This document shows positions 35,628 to 43,900 of a DNA stretch of 56,943 bases, in pieces (within the stretch, counting starts at the first letter, position 1; every line of letters starts with the position of its first letter). The notes beneath the pieces were generated by a model. The model was not told where the DNA came from. It saw nothing but the letters and a program-made list of their open reading frames with translations, and did no database searches. The stretch comes from Bacteroidales bacterium. GTDB lineage: Bacteria > Bacteroidota > Bacteroidia > Bacteroidales > WCHB1-69. Where the stretch lies: NCBI GenBank assembly GCA_024686335.1, contig JAILCI010000038.1, positions 1-56,943 on the forward strand, in the 5' to 3' direction. A program made the translations under genes and the position numbers.

Positions 35628-36023
35628 ATGGAAGAGAATACTGATATTAAAAAAGAACCCGTATCTACCGAAGAAGAGGTGCAAATTGCCAAAACTGCTA
35701 ATACCCGGCGTGTCTTCTTCATCCATCTGAGCATCTTCATTCTAGTCATTGCCTTAGTTTGGGTGCTCTGGTATTTTCTCAGTAGCATTATCAAAGAAGA
35801 ATTTTCCAGTGGTCTGTTCAAGATCTGCATCTGCGTCTCTTTGATATGGCTCATTATCGTCATCTTCCATTATCTGATCTCTTTCCGATGGACCCGTACT
35901 CGTGCTGAGAAAGAGGTCTCAAAATTGCGTAAAAAACGCGATAAGCAGATTGAAGAGATCAATGCTTTGAAGGAGGAGATTAAGCAGAAGGCTGACGAGC
36001 TGAAGGATAATCAGAAGAACTAG
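35628..36023 (+). CDS. Two-TM membrane protein with C-terminal coiled coil
   Basis: A 131-residue protein with an acidic N-terminus (1-25), two transmembrane helices (~29-51 and ~62-84), then a charged helix (~90-128) of coiled-coil character (RKKRDKQIEEINALKEEIKQ). It resembles the 2TM-domain proteins common in Bacteroidota, whose function is unknown. Four bases after pyrH, so co-transcription is likely. Confidence 0.7.
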   Translation: MEENTDIKKEPVSTEEEVQIAKTANTRRVFFIHLSIFILVIALVWVLWYFLSSIIKEEFSSGLFKICICVSLIWLIIVIFHYLISFRWTRTRAEKEVSKLRKKRDKQIEEINALKEEIKQKADELKDNQKN

Positions 36024-36054
36024 AATCCGTCAGATAAGATAGGCATCTTTTTGC

Positions 36055-36106
36055 TATTTTTGCAACTGCTAATTCCAGCTGTCGTTGAACAGCGCGTGTA
36101 TTTTTG
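36055..36106 (+). promoter_or_regulatory. Two tandem -7 elements upstream of purA
   Basis: TATTTTTGCA occurs at 36055-36062 and again at 36099-36106 (44 bp apart). The nearer one ends 37 bp before the purA ATG. Two start sites are possible. Confidence 0.55.
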
Positions 36107-36143
36107 CAAGTTTTTAATTTAGATATTCAATAATTTTTTGATA

Positions 36144-37415
36144 ATGAAAATAGATATTTTGCTCGGTTTGCAATGGGGTGATGAAGGAAAAGGAAAGATT
36201 GTAGACGTCGTCACTCCGGATTATGATGTGGTAGCTCGTTTCCAAGGCGGTCCTAATGCGGGTCACTCTTTGGAGTTCAACGGCATTCGTCACGTCTTGC
36301 ATATTATCCCGTCGGGCATTTTCCATAAGGAGAAGACTAACATTATCGGCAATGGTGTAGTCATTGACCCGATTACCTTTGAAGAGGAGATCAATGCATT
36401 GGTCAAGATGGGACTTACTCCTACCGACAACCTGCTCATCTCCAAGAAGGCTCATCTCATAATGCCGACTCACAAACTGTTAGACGCTGCTCAAGAGGCT
36501 AAGAAGGGCGCTGGCAAGATCGGTTCCACCCTTAAGGGTATAGGACCGACCTATACCGACAAGACTGCCCGTTCAGGCCTGCGTGTCTGCGACCTCTATT
36601 CCGACAATTTTGAAGAGAAATACCAGCACCTCCTCGAACTTCATAAGGAGACGCTGCGCCAATATCAATACGACTACAGCGAGACCCTGCCAGAACTGGA
36701 GACTCGTTGGAAACAGTCGCTGGTGACCCTGCGCAAGTTCAAAGCCATAGACAGCGAATATGTGCTGTACGAGTACCTGCAAGAGGGTCGTCGTATCTTG
36801 GCTGAAGGTGCACAAGGAACCCTGCTCGACCTCGAGTTCGGCGCCTATCCGTTCGTCACCTCCTCCAACACCATCGCTGCCGGCGCTTTTACTGGACTTG
36901 GTCTTGACCCGCACTTCGCCGGCAAGGTCATCGGCATTGTGAAGGCCTACTGCACCCGCGTAGGTAGCGGTCCCTTCCCGACAGAGCTCTTCGACGAGAC
37001 CGGCGAGCGTCTGCGCACCATCGGCAATGAGTTCGGCGCCACCACCGGCCGCCCGCGCCGCTGCGGATGGCTCGACCTCGTAGCCCTCAAGTACGCCCTT
37101 ATGATCGACGGCGTCACCGATATCGCCCTCACCAAGGCCGATGTCATGTCCGACTTCGAAACTATCAAGGTCTGCACCGCCTATAAAGTCAACGGCGAAC
37201 TTACCAACCGTATGCCTACCGAGAACGATGTCAAGATAGAGCCAGTCTTTACTGAACTTCCTGGCTGGAAAGAGGATATCAGCAAATGCCAGTCCTATGC
37301 GGAGCTGCCGCAAGTCTTCAAAGACTATATCCGCTATATCGAAGAGTTCACTGGTACTAAAATCTCTATCGTCTCCGTCGGCCCCGACCGTACCGCTACC
37401 ATCTTCAGAGACTAA
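36144..37415 (+). CDS. purA: Adenylosuccinate synthase
   Basis: A 423-residue enzyme. The N-terminal LLGLQWGDEGKGKIVD holds the GTP-binding and catalytic residues. Further blocks include GGPNAGHS, GIGPTYTDKTARSGLR, LEGAQGTLLD-like AEGAQGTLLDLEFGAYPFVT and TTGRPRRCGWLDLVAL. It makes adenylosuccinate from IMP and aspartate. The start at 36144 is chosen because the two preceding in-frame codons (TTG, ATA) are unlikely starts. The TldE-like gene follows after 5 bp. Confidence 0.97.
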   Translation: MKIDILLGLQWGDEGKGKIVDVVTPDYDVVARFQGGPNAGHSLEFNGIRHVLHIIPSGIFHKEKTNIIGNGVVIDPITFEEEINALVKMGLTPTDNLLISKKAHLIMPTHKLLDAAQEAKKGAGKIGSTLKGIGPTYTDKTARSGLRVCDLYSDNFEEKYQHLLELHKETLRQYQYDYSETLPELETRWKQSLVTLRKFKAIDSEYVLYEYLQEGRRILAEGAQGTLLDLEFGAYPFVTSSNTIAAGAFTGLGLDPHFAGKVIGIVKAYCTRVGSGPFPTELFDETGERLRTIGNEFGATTGRPRRCGWLDLVALKYALMIDGVTDIALTKADVMSDFETIKVCTAYKVNGELTNRMPTENDVKIEPVFTELPGWKEDISKCQSYAELPQVFKDYIRYIEEFTGTKISIVSVGPDRTATIFRD

Positions 37416-37420
37416 AGGCC

Positions 37421-39859
37421 ATGAAACCGCTGCGCCTTGTCATCCTGCTTCTGATAGCCTGTCTGTTCTCCTTTCCTGTCGGACAGGCACAACCTGAGAT
37501 GCAGCATGACGAGCTCCTCCGTATTCTTCAGAAGGAGGTCAGCATCTCTATGGATAGTCTCTCCACGCGCGCTTTTCCCATCCGGGAGGTCTCTTACAAT
37601 ATTGCAGATGACGAGTTTTATTACATAAGCGTTGTGGATGGGAGTCTGGAAAAAAATATCCACTCCCGTCAGCGCTCTGCCGAAACCCGTATGACAGTAG
37701 GGCAATCCGAATGGACGGGAGACTGTCTTCTTAGCAGCTCAATTCCTTTGTCTAACGATGCAACTTCGATTCATCGCATTTTGAGTGCCCAGTCTCGGGA
37801 TGCCTATGACAGGGCGGTATATAAATCTCGAGTAAACACCACTCTGAAAAAAAATAACGGCAAATCTTTCGATGAATTTCAGGAAAGCTCCTATGAACCT
37901 CCGCTTACCAATACTGCCTTCAGTCAGCAGCAGTTGATTGACAAACTGAAAAAATGCACTCGTCTGATGGAGGAGGTGCCGCAGGTCCTGAATTGCAGAG
38001 CTGTTGTTTACTATAAGGTGAACAGAAACCATTGGGTCAGCAATCTGGTATATCGTGTGAATAACTATGTGAATACCAACTTCTCCCTCACAATTACGAT
38101 GGTTTCCGATGATGGGGAAGTCCTTATGAAAGAAAAGGATTTCCATTTTGAGAATCCGGATGACATTCTCGAAGAGGAACAACTGAAAAAAGAACTGTGG
38201 GATCTCTATAGTGAGGAGAAATCTTACTTCGAAAAGATGAATGCCGTAGATTCCCTTGTCTATAATGATTGGTGGAGAGAGGCGCTTACTGATACTGTTG
38301 ATGAGCATTTCTCAATGACCGAGGTGATGCGGGAGATGATCCGATTAGCGCAAGATTCTTTGAAGATAGGAGACGAGGCAACCCCATACGATGTGATTTA
38401 TGAGATTACGGATGCCCATAAGGCCTCTATTAAGGCCAGCATGGGATTGTCTATTTCCGAGAACGAAAATGATTATCGCTTCCTCGTGACCGATGTGGGT
38501 GTCGGCAGCGATGTTCGCAATCAGCACAACTTTGTAGGAGCGATGTCCTCGGATGATCGCTCTCACTTTGTTCCATTGGACAATCATCGAGGCAATCTTT
38601 ACAAGCTTTTGTGGCGTAGCGCCGCAAGTTCATATTCGGATGCCGTTAGGACTTTTCAGTTGAAAGAAGATAAGGTCGTAACTTTGAAGGAGAAGGGAGT
38701 GACGGTACTTCCCGACCGTTCGATGGCGATTACGAAGAGTGTTGACAATACACGGCCCCTTCAGCAGGAGTGCCTCCCGCAGATGCAAAATTTTGCCTGC
38801 GAGTTTTCCCAGATTTTGGGTGAGAAACATCCATTGACGAGTGTCGATATCGAATATTATCAAGCTAACTTCCACTATGCCGACGCTCAAGGATTGCAAT
38901 ATGTGCAGCCGATAACCTTTTTAGAGATTATGGTTATCGATAATGATGCAGTTGTTAAGAAGTTGTATTTCAAAGATATAAATGAGTTGGAGCAACATCA
39001 TGACAGTCTGGTGACGGTGATGAAGCAATTATGTGTGTTTTTGGATGAACGTGCTCAGGCTCCTTCGATGGATGAGATTTATTATGGTCCTGTCCTGTTC
39101 GTGGAAGATGCTGCAGCACAGTTGTTTGCAAATACATTCTTTACAGGTCGCGAGAGTCTCATAGCTTATAGAAAACCACTGGATGATTACTATAATGAAA
39201 AGCTGATAGGACAGGGGACGCCCCTTTCTCGTTTGATAGAGCAGCGCATTGTGCATCCGGGTATCTCCATTACGGCTACCGACCGTGTGCAAGAGTATAA
39301 TGGGCTACCTCTTGTCGGCAGCTATGAGGTGGATGCTGAAGGTGTGGAGGTGGAGAAGAAAGTAGAACTGGTGAACCGTGGTGAGTTAGTGACCCTACTT
39401 TCCAATCGCACCCCAACAGAGAAGATAGCCTACAGCAATGGTCATCAACGTTTTGCCGTTTTCCAGAACCGTATTGAACCATGTTGCGGTCCGGGTGTTG
39501 TGGAGATGAGTTGCAAGACCAAGATGAACCGCACAAAGCTGATGAAGCGTTTACGCGATGCTGCCCGTGCAGCCGGCTATGATCACGCCTATATCATCAC
39601 CACACTTGCTAACAATAAGGATGTTCAGACAGCCTATCGTGTTGATGTTCATAACGGCAAGATGACGCTAGTCCGTGATGTCCGAATCAAGCCTGTTACC
39701 TATCGCGACTTTCGCCAGATGACAGCCGCCGATGATACGAAGAAAGCTTTCAATCTTATGGTCAATCCGCCTGAAGAGGACCTTTTCGAGATGCCTTGCA
39801 GTGTCATCGTGCCTAGTGGATTGTTGCTGGAATCTATCGAACTTGATGTCCAGTACTGA
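37421..39859 (+). CDS. Secreted TldE/PmbA-like protein without the HExxxH metal site
   Basis: An 812-residue exported protein (signal peptide 1-~23, ending GQA). The region ~545-685 resembles the TldD/PmbA C-terminal domain: YYGPVLFVEDAAAQLFANTF, a conserved GSYEVDAEGVEVEKKVELV block and a NGHQR motif (~671). In TldD the HExxxH metal motif lies where this protein has LFANTFFTGRE, so metal binding appears lost, as in the partner subunit TldE/PmbA. TldD/TldE normally pair in the cytosol to trim peptides. A long secreted single copy with no TldD partner nearby is unusual. It may be non-catalytic or have a distinct role. Confidence 0.65.
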   Translation: MKPLRLVILLLIACLFSFPVGQAQPEMQHDELLRILQKEVSISMDSLSTRAFPIREVSYNIADDEFYYISVVDGSLEKNIHSRQRSAETRMTVGQSEWTGDCLLSSSIPLSNDATSIHRILSAQSRDAYDRAVYKSRVNTTLKKNNGKSFDEFQESSYEPPLTNTAFSQQQLIDKLKKCTRLMEEVPQVLNCRAVVYYKVNRNHWVSNLVYRVNNYVNTNFSLTITMVSDDGEVLMKEKDFHFENPDDILEEEQLKKELWDLYSEEKSYFEKMNAVDSLVYNDWWREALTDTVDEHFSMTEVMREMIRLAQDSLKIGDEATPYDVIYEITDAHKASIKASMGLSISENENDYRFLVTDVGVGSDVRNQHNFVGAMSSDDRSHFVPLDNHRGNLYKLLWRSAASSYSDAVRTFQLKEDKVVTLKEKGVTVLPDRSMAITKSVDNTRPLQQECLPQMQNFACEFSQILGEKHPLTSVDIEYYQANFHYADAQGLQYVQPITFLEIMVIDNDAVVKKLYFKDINELEQHHDSLVTVMKQLCVFLDERAQAPSMDEIYYGPVLFVEDAAAQLFANTFFTGRESLIAYRKPLDDYYNEKLIGQGTPLSRLIEQRIVHPGISITATDRVQEYNGLPLVGSYEVDAEGVEVEKKVELVNRGELVTLLSNRTPTEKIAYSNGHQRFAVFQNRIEPCCGPGVVEMSCKTKMNRTKLMKRLRDAARAAGYDHAYIITTLANNKDVQTAYRVDVHNGKMTLVRDVRIKPVTYRDFRQMTAADDTKKAFNLMVNPPEEDLFEMPCSVIVPSGLLLESIELDVQY

Positions 39860-39996
39860 TAATCTTCAATCCGAATAATTATCAACAGTACACATGCCAG
39901 ACTCGTTCATAACCCGTTCACAATGTGTTAATTTCTTGTTATTAAGTCTTCATGAAGCATGACGTAAACCCCTAATTTCCGTGTTGATTTTTTGTG

Positions 39997-40004
39997 TATT
40001 TTTG
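39997..40004 (+). promoter_or_regulatory. -7 element TATTTTTG for ileS
   Basis: TATTTTTGCGG lies 75 bp upstream of the ileS ATG, so the family A hairpin at 40024 would be transcribed in the leader. Confidence 0.6.
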
Positions 40005-40023
40005 CGGCTGCATTTTTTTGGAG

Positions 40024-40045
40024 TAATCTGCGTCCTCGCAGATTA
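40024..40045 (+). repeat. Palindrome family A copy with compensated stem changes
   Basis: The arms TAATCTGCG and CGCAGATTA surround TCCT. Relative to the other copies (CAAACTGCG/CGCAGTTTG) each changed base in the left arm is matched in the right arm, so the 9-bp stem is kept. Confidence 0.8.
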
Positions 40046-40078
40046 TAACTATATTGAACATTTTATAACCTCTAAATT

Positions 40079-43000
40079 ATGAAATATACTGAATACAAAA
40101 GGCTTAATCTTCCGGAAATTGGTGATGAGATTCGACAATATTGGGAAGAGCATGATGTTTTTGCAAAGAGTTTGACCACCAGAGAAGGCAATCCTCGTTT
40201 TATATTCTTTGAAGGACCTCCTTCTGCTAACGGACAGCCTGGTATTCATCACGTTATGGCCCGTACCATTAAGGACCTCATCTGCCGTTATCAGACTTTG
40301 AAAGGCAAGTATGTGGGTCGTAAAGGTGGTTGGGACACGCACGGCCTTCCCGTAGAGCTCGGTGTGGAGAAGACGCTCGGTATCACGAAAGAGGATATCG
40401 GCAAAAAGATCTCCATCGAGGATTATAACAAAGCATGTCGCCGCGAGGTGATGAAGTTCAAAGATCTTTGGGACGACCTGACCCGCCAGATGGGTTATTG
40501 GGTCGACCTGGAGCACCCGTATATCACCTTCGACAACAAATATATCGAGACAGTATGGTATCTGCTCTCTGAGCTGTACAAGAAGGGCCTGCTCTACAAA
40601 GGCTATTCCATCCAACCCTACTCACCAGCTGCCGGTACAGGCCTTAGCTCCCACGAGCTCAACTTGCCAGGCTGCTACCGCGATGTGAAAGACTTAACTT
40701 GTGTGGCTCTCTTCAAGTTGAAAGTGAGCAGCAAAGAGTTGGGCGTTGACGAGGAGTTGCCAAACTACGCTATAGCATGGACGACCACACCGTGGACCTT
40801 GCCGAGCAACACCGCTTTGTGCGTGGGTCCGAATATCGACTATGTCCTCTTGAAGACTGTACATCCTTACAACGAGCAGCCTTGCTATATCTTGATGGCC
40901 AAGGCTCTTGTGGGCACTATGTTCAAAGAGGCTCCGGAAATCGTGAAAGAGTACAAGGGCAAAGACCTCGTGGGCATTTCTTACGAGCAGCTCATCCCTT
41001 GGGTGAACCCCGGTGAGGGCGCATTCCGCATCATCCCTGGCGACTATGTGACTACCGAAGACGGTACGGGCATCGTCCACATCGCCCCGACTTTCGGTGC
41101 TGATGATAAACGCGTGGCCGCTGCCGCTGGCATCCCACCACTTGCCATGATGGACAAGGACGGTATCATGCAGCCTATGGTTGACAGAACTGGTAAGTTC
41201 TATCGCATCGAAGACCTCGATCCGGAATTTGTTAAAAACAATATGGATGTGGAGGCTTATCGCCCATACGCAGGTCAGTTTGTGAAAAATGCATACGATC
41301 CTACCAAAACCGAGAAGGACAAATCATTGGATGTTGACATCGTCGTTATGCTGAAGGAACAGGCTAAGCTCTTCAAGAGCGAAAAGCATACCCACAACTA
41401 TCCGCACTGCTGGCGTACCGACAAGCCGGTGCTCTATTATCCGCTTGACTCCTGGTTCATCAAGACGACCGCTTACAAGGAGCGCATGATGGAGTTGAAT
41501 AATACCATCTATTGGAAACCTGCAGCCACTGGTTCCGGCCGTTTCGGCAACTGGCTCGAAAACCTCGTCGACTGGAACCTCTCTCGTTCTCGTTACTGGG
41601 GTGTTCCGTTGCCAATCTGGACAACCGAAGACAAGAAAGAGCAGATCTGCATCGGTTCCATCGAACAATTGATGGTTGAAATCGACAAGTCTATCAAGGC
41701 TGGTTTCATGACCGAGAACCCGTACAAGAACTTCAAAGTCAATGATATGTCGCAGGAGAACTACGACAACAACATCGATCTCCATAAGCCCTACGTCGAC
41801 ACTATCGTCTTGGTTTCCCCGACAGGTCAGAAGATGTACCGCGAAAGTGATCTTATTGACGTTTGGTTTGATTCCGGTTCCATGCCGTACAGTCAGCTCC
41901 ACTACCCGTTTGAGAACAAAGAGTTCCTCAAACAGAACTTCCCGGCTGACTTCATCGCCGAGGGCGTGGATCAGACACGTGGTTGGTTCTTCACCTTGCA
42001 CGCCATCGCTACGATGCTCTTCGACAGCGTGGCCTTCAAGTCTGTCATCTCTAATGGTTTGGTTCTTGACAAGAATGGTAATAAGATGTCCAAGCGTCTG
42101 GGCAATGCCGTTAACCCGTTTGATACTTTGAAGAAATATGGTCCTGACGCTACCCGTTGGTATATGATTACCAATGCTTCCCCGTGGGACAACCTCAAAT
42201 TCGATGAGGCTGGTATCGGTGAGGTACAACGCAAGTTCTTCGGCACGTTATATAACACTTACAACTTCTTCGCACTCTATGCTAACCTCGACGGTTTCAC
42301 TTACAAAGAGGCTGACATTCCGATGGAGCGCAGACCCGAGATCGACCGCTGGATTCTCTCTGAACTCAACACATTGGTACAACATTGCGACGAGAACTAT
42401 GCCGACTACGAGCCTACCAAGGCCGGCCGTGAGATCCAAGACTTTGTGGATGCCTACCTCAGCAACTGGTACGTGCGTCTTTGCCGCCGCCGTTTCTGGA
42501 AAGGCGACTATTCAGAAGACAAGATCTCAGCTTATCAGACCCTCTATACCTGTATGGTCACCATCGCCAAGCTGGCATCTCCTATTGCGCCGTTCTTCAT
42601 GGACAAGCTCTATCTTGACCTGAACGGAATTACCGGTAAGGAGCCGTACGAGTCTATCCATCTCTCTGAATTCCCGAAAGTTGACGAGTCAGCTATCGAT
42701 AAGAAACTGGAAGAGAGAATGCAGCTCGCACAACAGTTCTCATCCATGGTGCTCTCTTTGAGAAAGAAGACGAACATCAAGGTGCGTCAGCCGTTGGCTA
42801 AGATTATGATTCCGGTGCTCAACCCTGAGTTCCAGAACCAGCTTGACATGGTCAAGGATCTCATCTTGCACGAGGTCAATGTGAAAGAGCTGGTTTATGT
42901 AAGCAACGAGGATGGCGTCTTCGTGAAGCGTATTAAACCCGATTTCAAGAAATTGGGTCCGAAATACGGCAAGATCATGAAGCTGGTGGCTGCCAAGATT

Positions 43001-43444
43001 ACCGGATTTTCACAGGCAGAGATTGCGCAGCTCGAAAAAGAGGGCATGATGAAGTTCGAAATTGAGGGTCAACCCGTGGAGATTACCACTGATGACGTGG
43101 AGATCCAAGCTCAGGACATCCCGGGTTGGGTTGTCGCCAACTTCGACGCTTTGACCGTTGCCCTTGACATTGAGGTGAGCGAGGAGCTCAAAAACGAAGG
43201 TGTCGCCCGCGAATTTGTTAAGCAAGTGCAGACCTACCGTAAGGAGAATAACTTCGATATGCTTGACCATATCGGCATCTCCGTGGAGGATAATGCTGCC
43301 GTGACTCCTGCGCTGAAAGCTTTTGAGTCATATATTTGTAACGAAACCCTCTGTTCCGCATTGACCATTGCCGATAAGGTAGAAAATGCTACCGAGTTGG
43401 ATTTGGACGATGTGAAGGTCAACGTTCGGATAGAGAAACAATAA
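40079..43444 (+). CDS. ileS: Isoleucine--tRNA ligase (long, eukaryote-like type)
   Basis: An 1121-residue class I synthetase. The HIGH-type motif reads PGIHHVMA (~54-61) and the KMSKS motif reads KMSKRLGN (~669). KMSKR instead of KMSKS, and the length, fit the eukaryote-like IleS2 branch common in Bacteroidota, members of which are often mupirocin-insensitive. The editing domain lies at ~200-410 (WTTTPWTLPSNTALCVG). The C-terminal anticodon-binding part includes RRRFWKGD. It has its own promoter with a hairpin in the leader. Confidence 0.96.
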   Translation: MKYTEYKRLNLPEIGDEIRQYWEEHDVFAKSLTTREGNPRFIFFEGPPSANGQPGIHHVMARTIKDLICRYQTLKGKYVGRKGGWDTHGLPVELGVEKTLGITKEDIGKKISIEDYNKACRREVMKFKDLWDDLTRQMGYWVDLEHPYITFDNKYIETVWYLLSELYKKGLLYKGYSIQPYSPAAGTGLSSHELNLPGCYRDVKDLTCVALFKLKVSSKELGVDEELPNYAIAWTTTPWTLPSNTALCVGPNIDYVLLKTVHPYNEQPCYILMAKALVGTMFKEAPEIVKEYKGKDLVGISYEQLIPWVNPGEGAFRIIPGDYVTTEDGTGIVHIAPTFGADDKRVAAAAGIPPLAMMDKDGIMQPMVDRTGKFYRIEDLDPEFVKNNMDVEAYRPYAGQFVKNAYDPTKTEKDKSLDVDIVVMLKEQAKLFKSEKHTHNYPHCWRTDKPVLYYPLDSWFIKTTAYKERMMELNNTIYWKPAATGSGRFGNWLENLVDWNLSRSRYWGVPLPIWTTEDKKEQICIGSIEQLMVEIDKSIKAGFMTENPYKNFKVNDMSQENYDNNIDLHKPYVDTIVLVSPTGQKMYRESDLIDVWFDSGSMPYSQLHYPFENKEFLKQNFPADFIAEGVDQTRGWFFTLHAIATMLFDSVAFKSVISNGLVLDKNGNKMSKRLGNAVNPFDTLKKYGPDATRWYMITNASPWDNLKFDEAGIGEVQRKFFGTLYNTYNFFALYANLDGFTYKEADIPMERRPEIDRWILSELNTLVQHCDENYADYEPTKAGREIQDFVDAYLSNWYVRLCRRRFWKGDYSEDKISAYQTLYTCMVTIAKLASPIAPFFMDKLYLDLNGITGKEPYESIHLSEFPKVDESAIDKKLEERMQLAQQFSSMVLSLRKKTNIKVRQPLAKIMIPVLNPEFQNQLDMVKDLILHEVNVKELVYVSNEDGVFVKRIKPDFKKLGPKYGKIMKLVAAKITGFSQAEIAQLEKEGMMKFEIEGQPVEITTDDVEIQAQDIPGWVVANFDALTVALDIEVSEELKNEGVAREFVKQVQTYRKENNFDMLDHIGISVEDNAAVTPALKAFESYICNETLCSALTIADKVENATELDLDDVKVNVRIEKQ

Positions 43445-43453
43445 CGGGATATT

Positions 43454-43480
43454 GTAGAGACGCACGGCCGTGTGTTGGAG
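43454..43480. repeat. Decayed palindrome family C copy
   Basis: GTAGAGACGCACGGCC is followed by GGCCGTG-like sequence that no longer pairs fully. It lies just after the ileS stop. Confidence 0.45.
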
Positions 43481-43527
43481 CATGTTCGTAAAGTCATTCT
43501 ATCAGCTTAAATATTGGCCTCTTGACA

Positions 43528-43775
43528 TTACTGAACCCTGAATCCTATTGGGTTGATTGGTTCCTCTTTTATCTCGCGTAGCTGATCCAGCACGTCGTTA
43601 ATCACCTCAATTTGTAGGGCAAGCTCGTTGTTGAATTGCGACTGCAATTGGTTGATGTTGTCCTGAACGCTCTCGTAACCATCACGCTCATCTGTACGGC
43701 ACTCGGACTGCGAAGCTCAGAAGCGAGCATTACCGCCCCGTGTTCCGTAAAAGCGTATGGTGGACTGGTCTGAGG
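43528..43775 (-). pseudogene. ORF6N-domain protein remnant
   Basis: Read on the minus strand, one frame gives PPYAFTEHGAVMLASELRSP then SAVQMSVMVTRAF, which is the hallmark of ORF6N (phage/plasmid antirepressor-like) domains. A second frame, shifted within the shared word GGTTACGAGAGCGTTC, gives GYESVQDNINQLQSQFNNEL and ends IKEEPINPIGFRVQ-stop, the usual end of these proteins. The upstream part is missing. A deletion or frameshift near 43680 has broken the gene. It fills most of the 456-bp ileS to ATPase gap. Confidence 0.75.
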
Positions 43776-43830
43776 GAAGACAGTCGTGTTCGTAACCGTA
43801 CTGCAGCGCGGAGGGTATTATATTTTTTTA

Positions 43831-43838
43831 TATTTTTG
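43831..43838 (+). promoter_or_regulatory. -7 element TATTTTTG for the DUF4143 ATPase
   Basis: TATTTTTGCG lies 63 bp upstream of the ATG at 43901. Confidence 0.6.
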
Positions 43839-43847
43839 CGCTGTAAT

Positions 43848-43883
43848 TTGAACATTTTGTAGAATAGTTTTGAACATTTTGTA
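43848..43883 (+). repeat. Two direct repeats in the ATPase leader
   Basis: TTGAACATTTTGTA occurs at 43848-43861 and 43870-43883, exactly 22 bp apart (about two helical turns), just downstream of the likely transcription start. This is the layout of a repressor operator. Confidence 0.6.
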
Positions 43884-43900
43884 ACGAAGAATTGAGTATT

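Noticed and set aside
41324-42229. Long antisense frame (301 codons) within ileS
   Set aside because: It lies wholly inside a well-supported synthetase gene and has no signal, promoter or recognisable domain. Long antisense frames are expected from codon bias.
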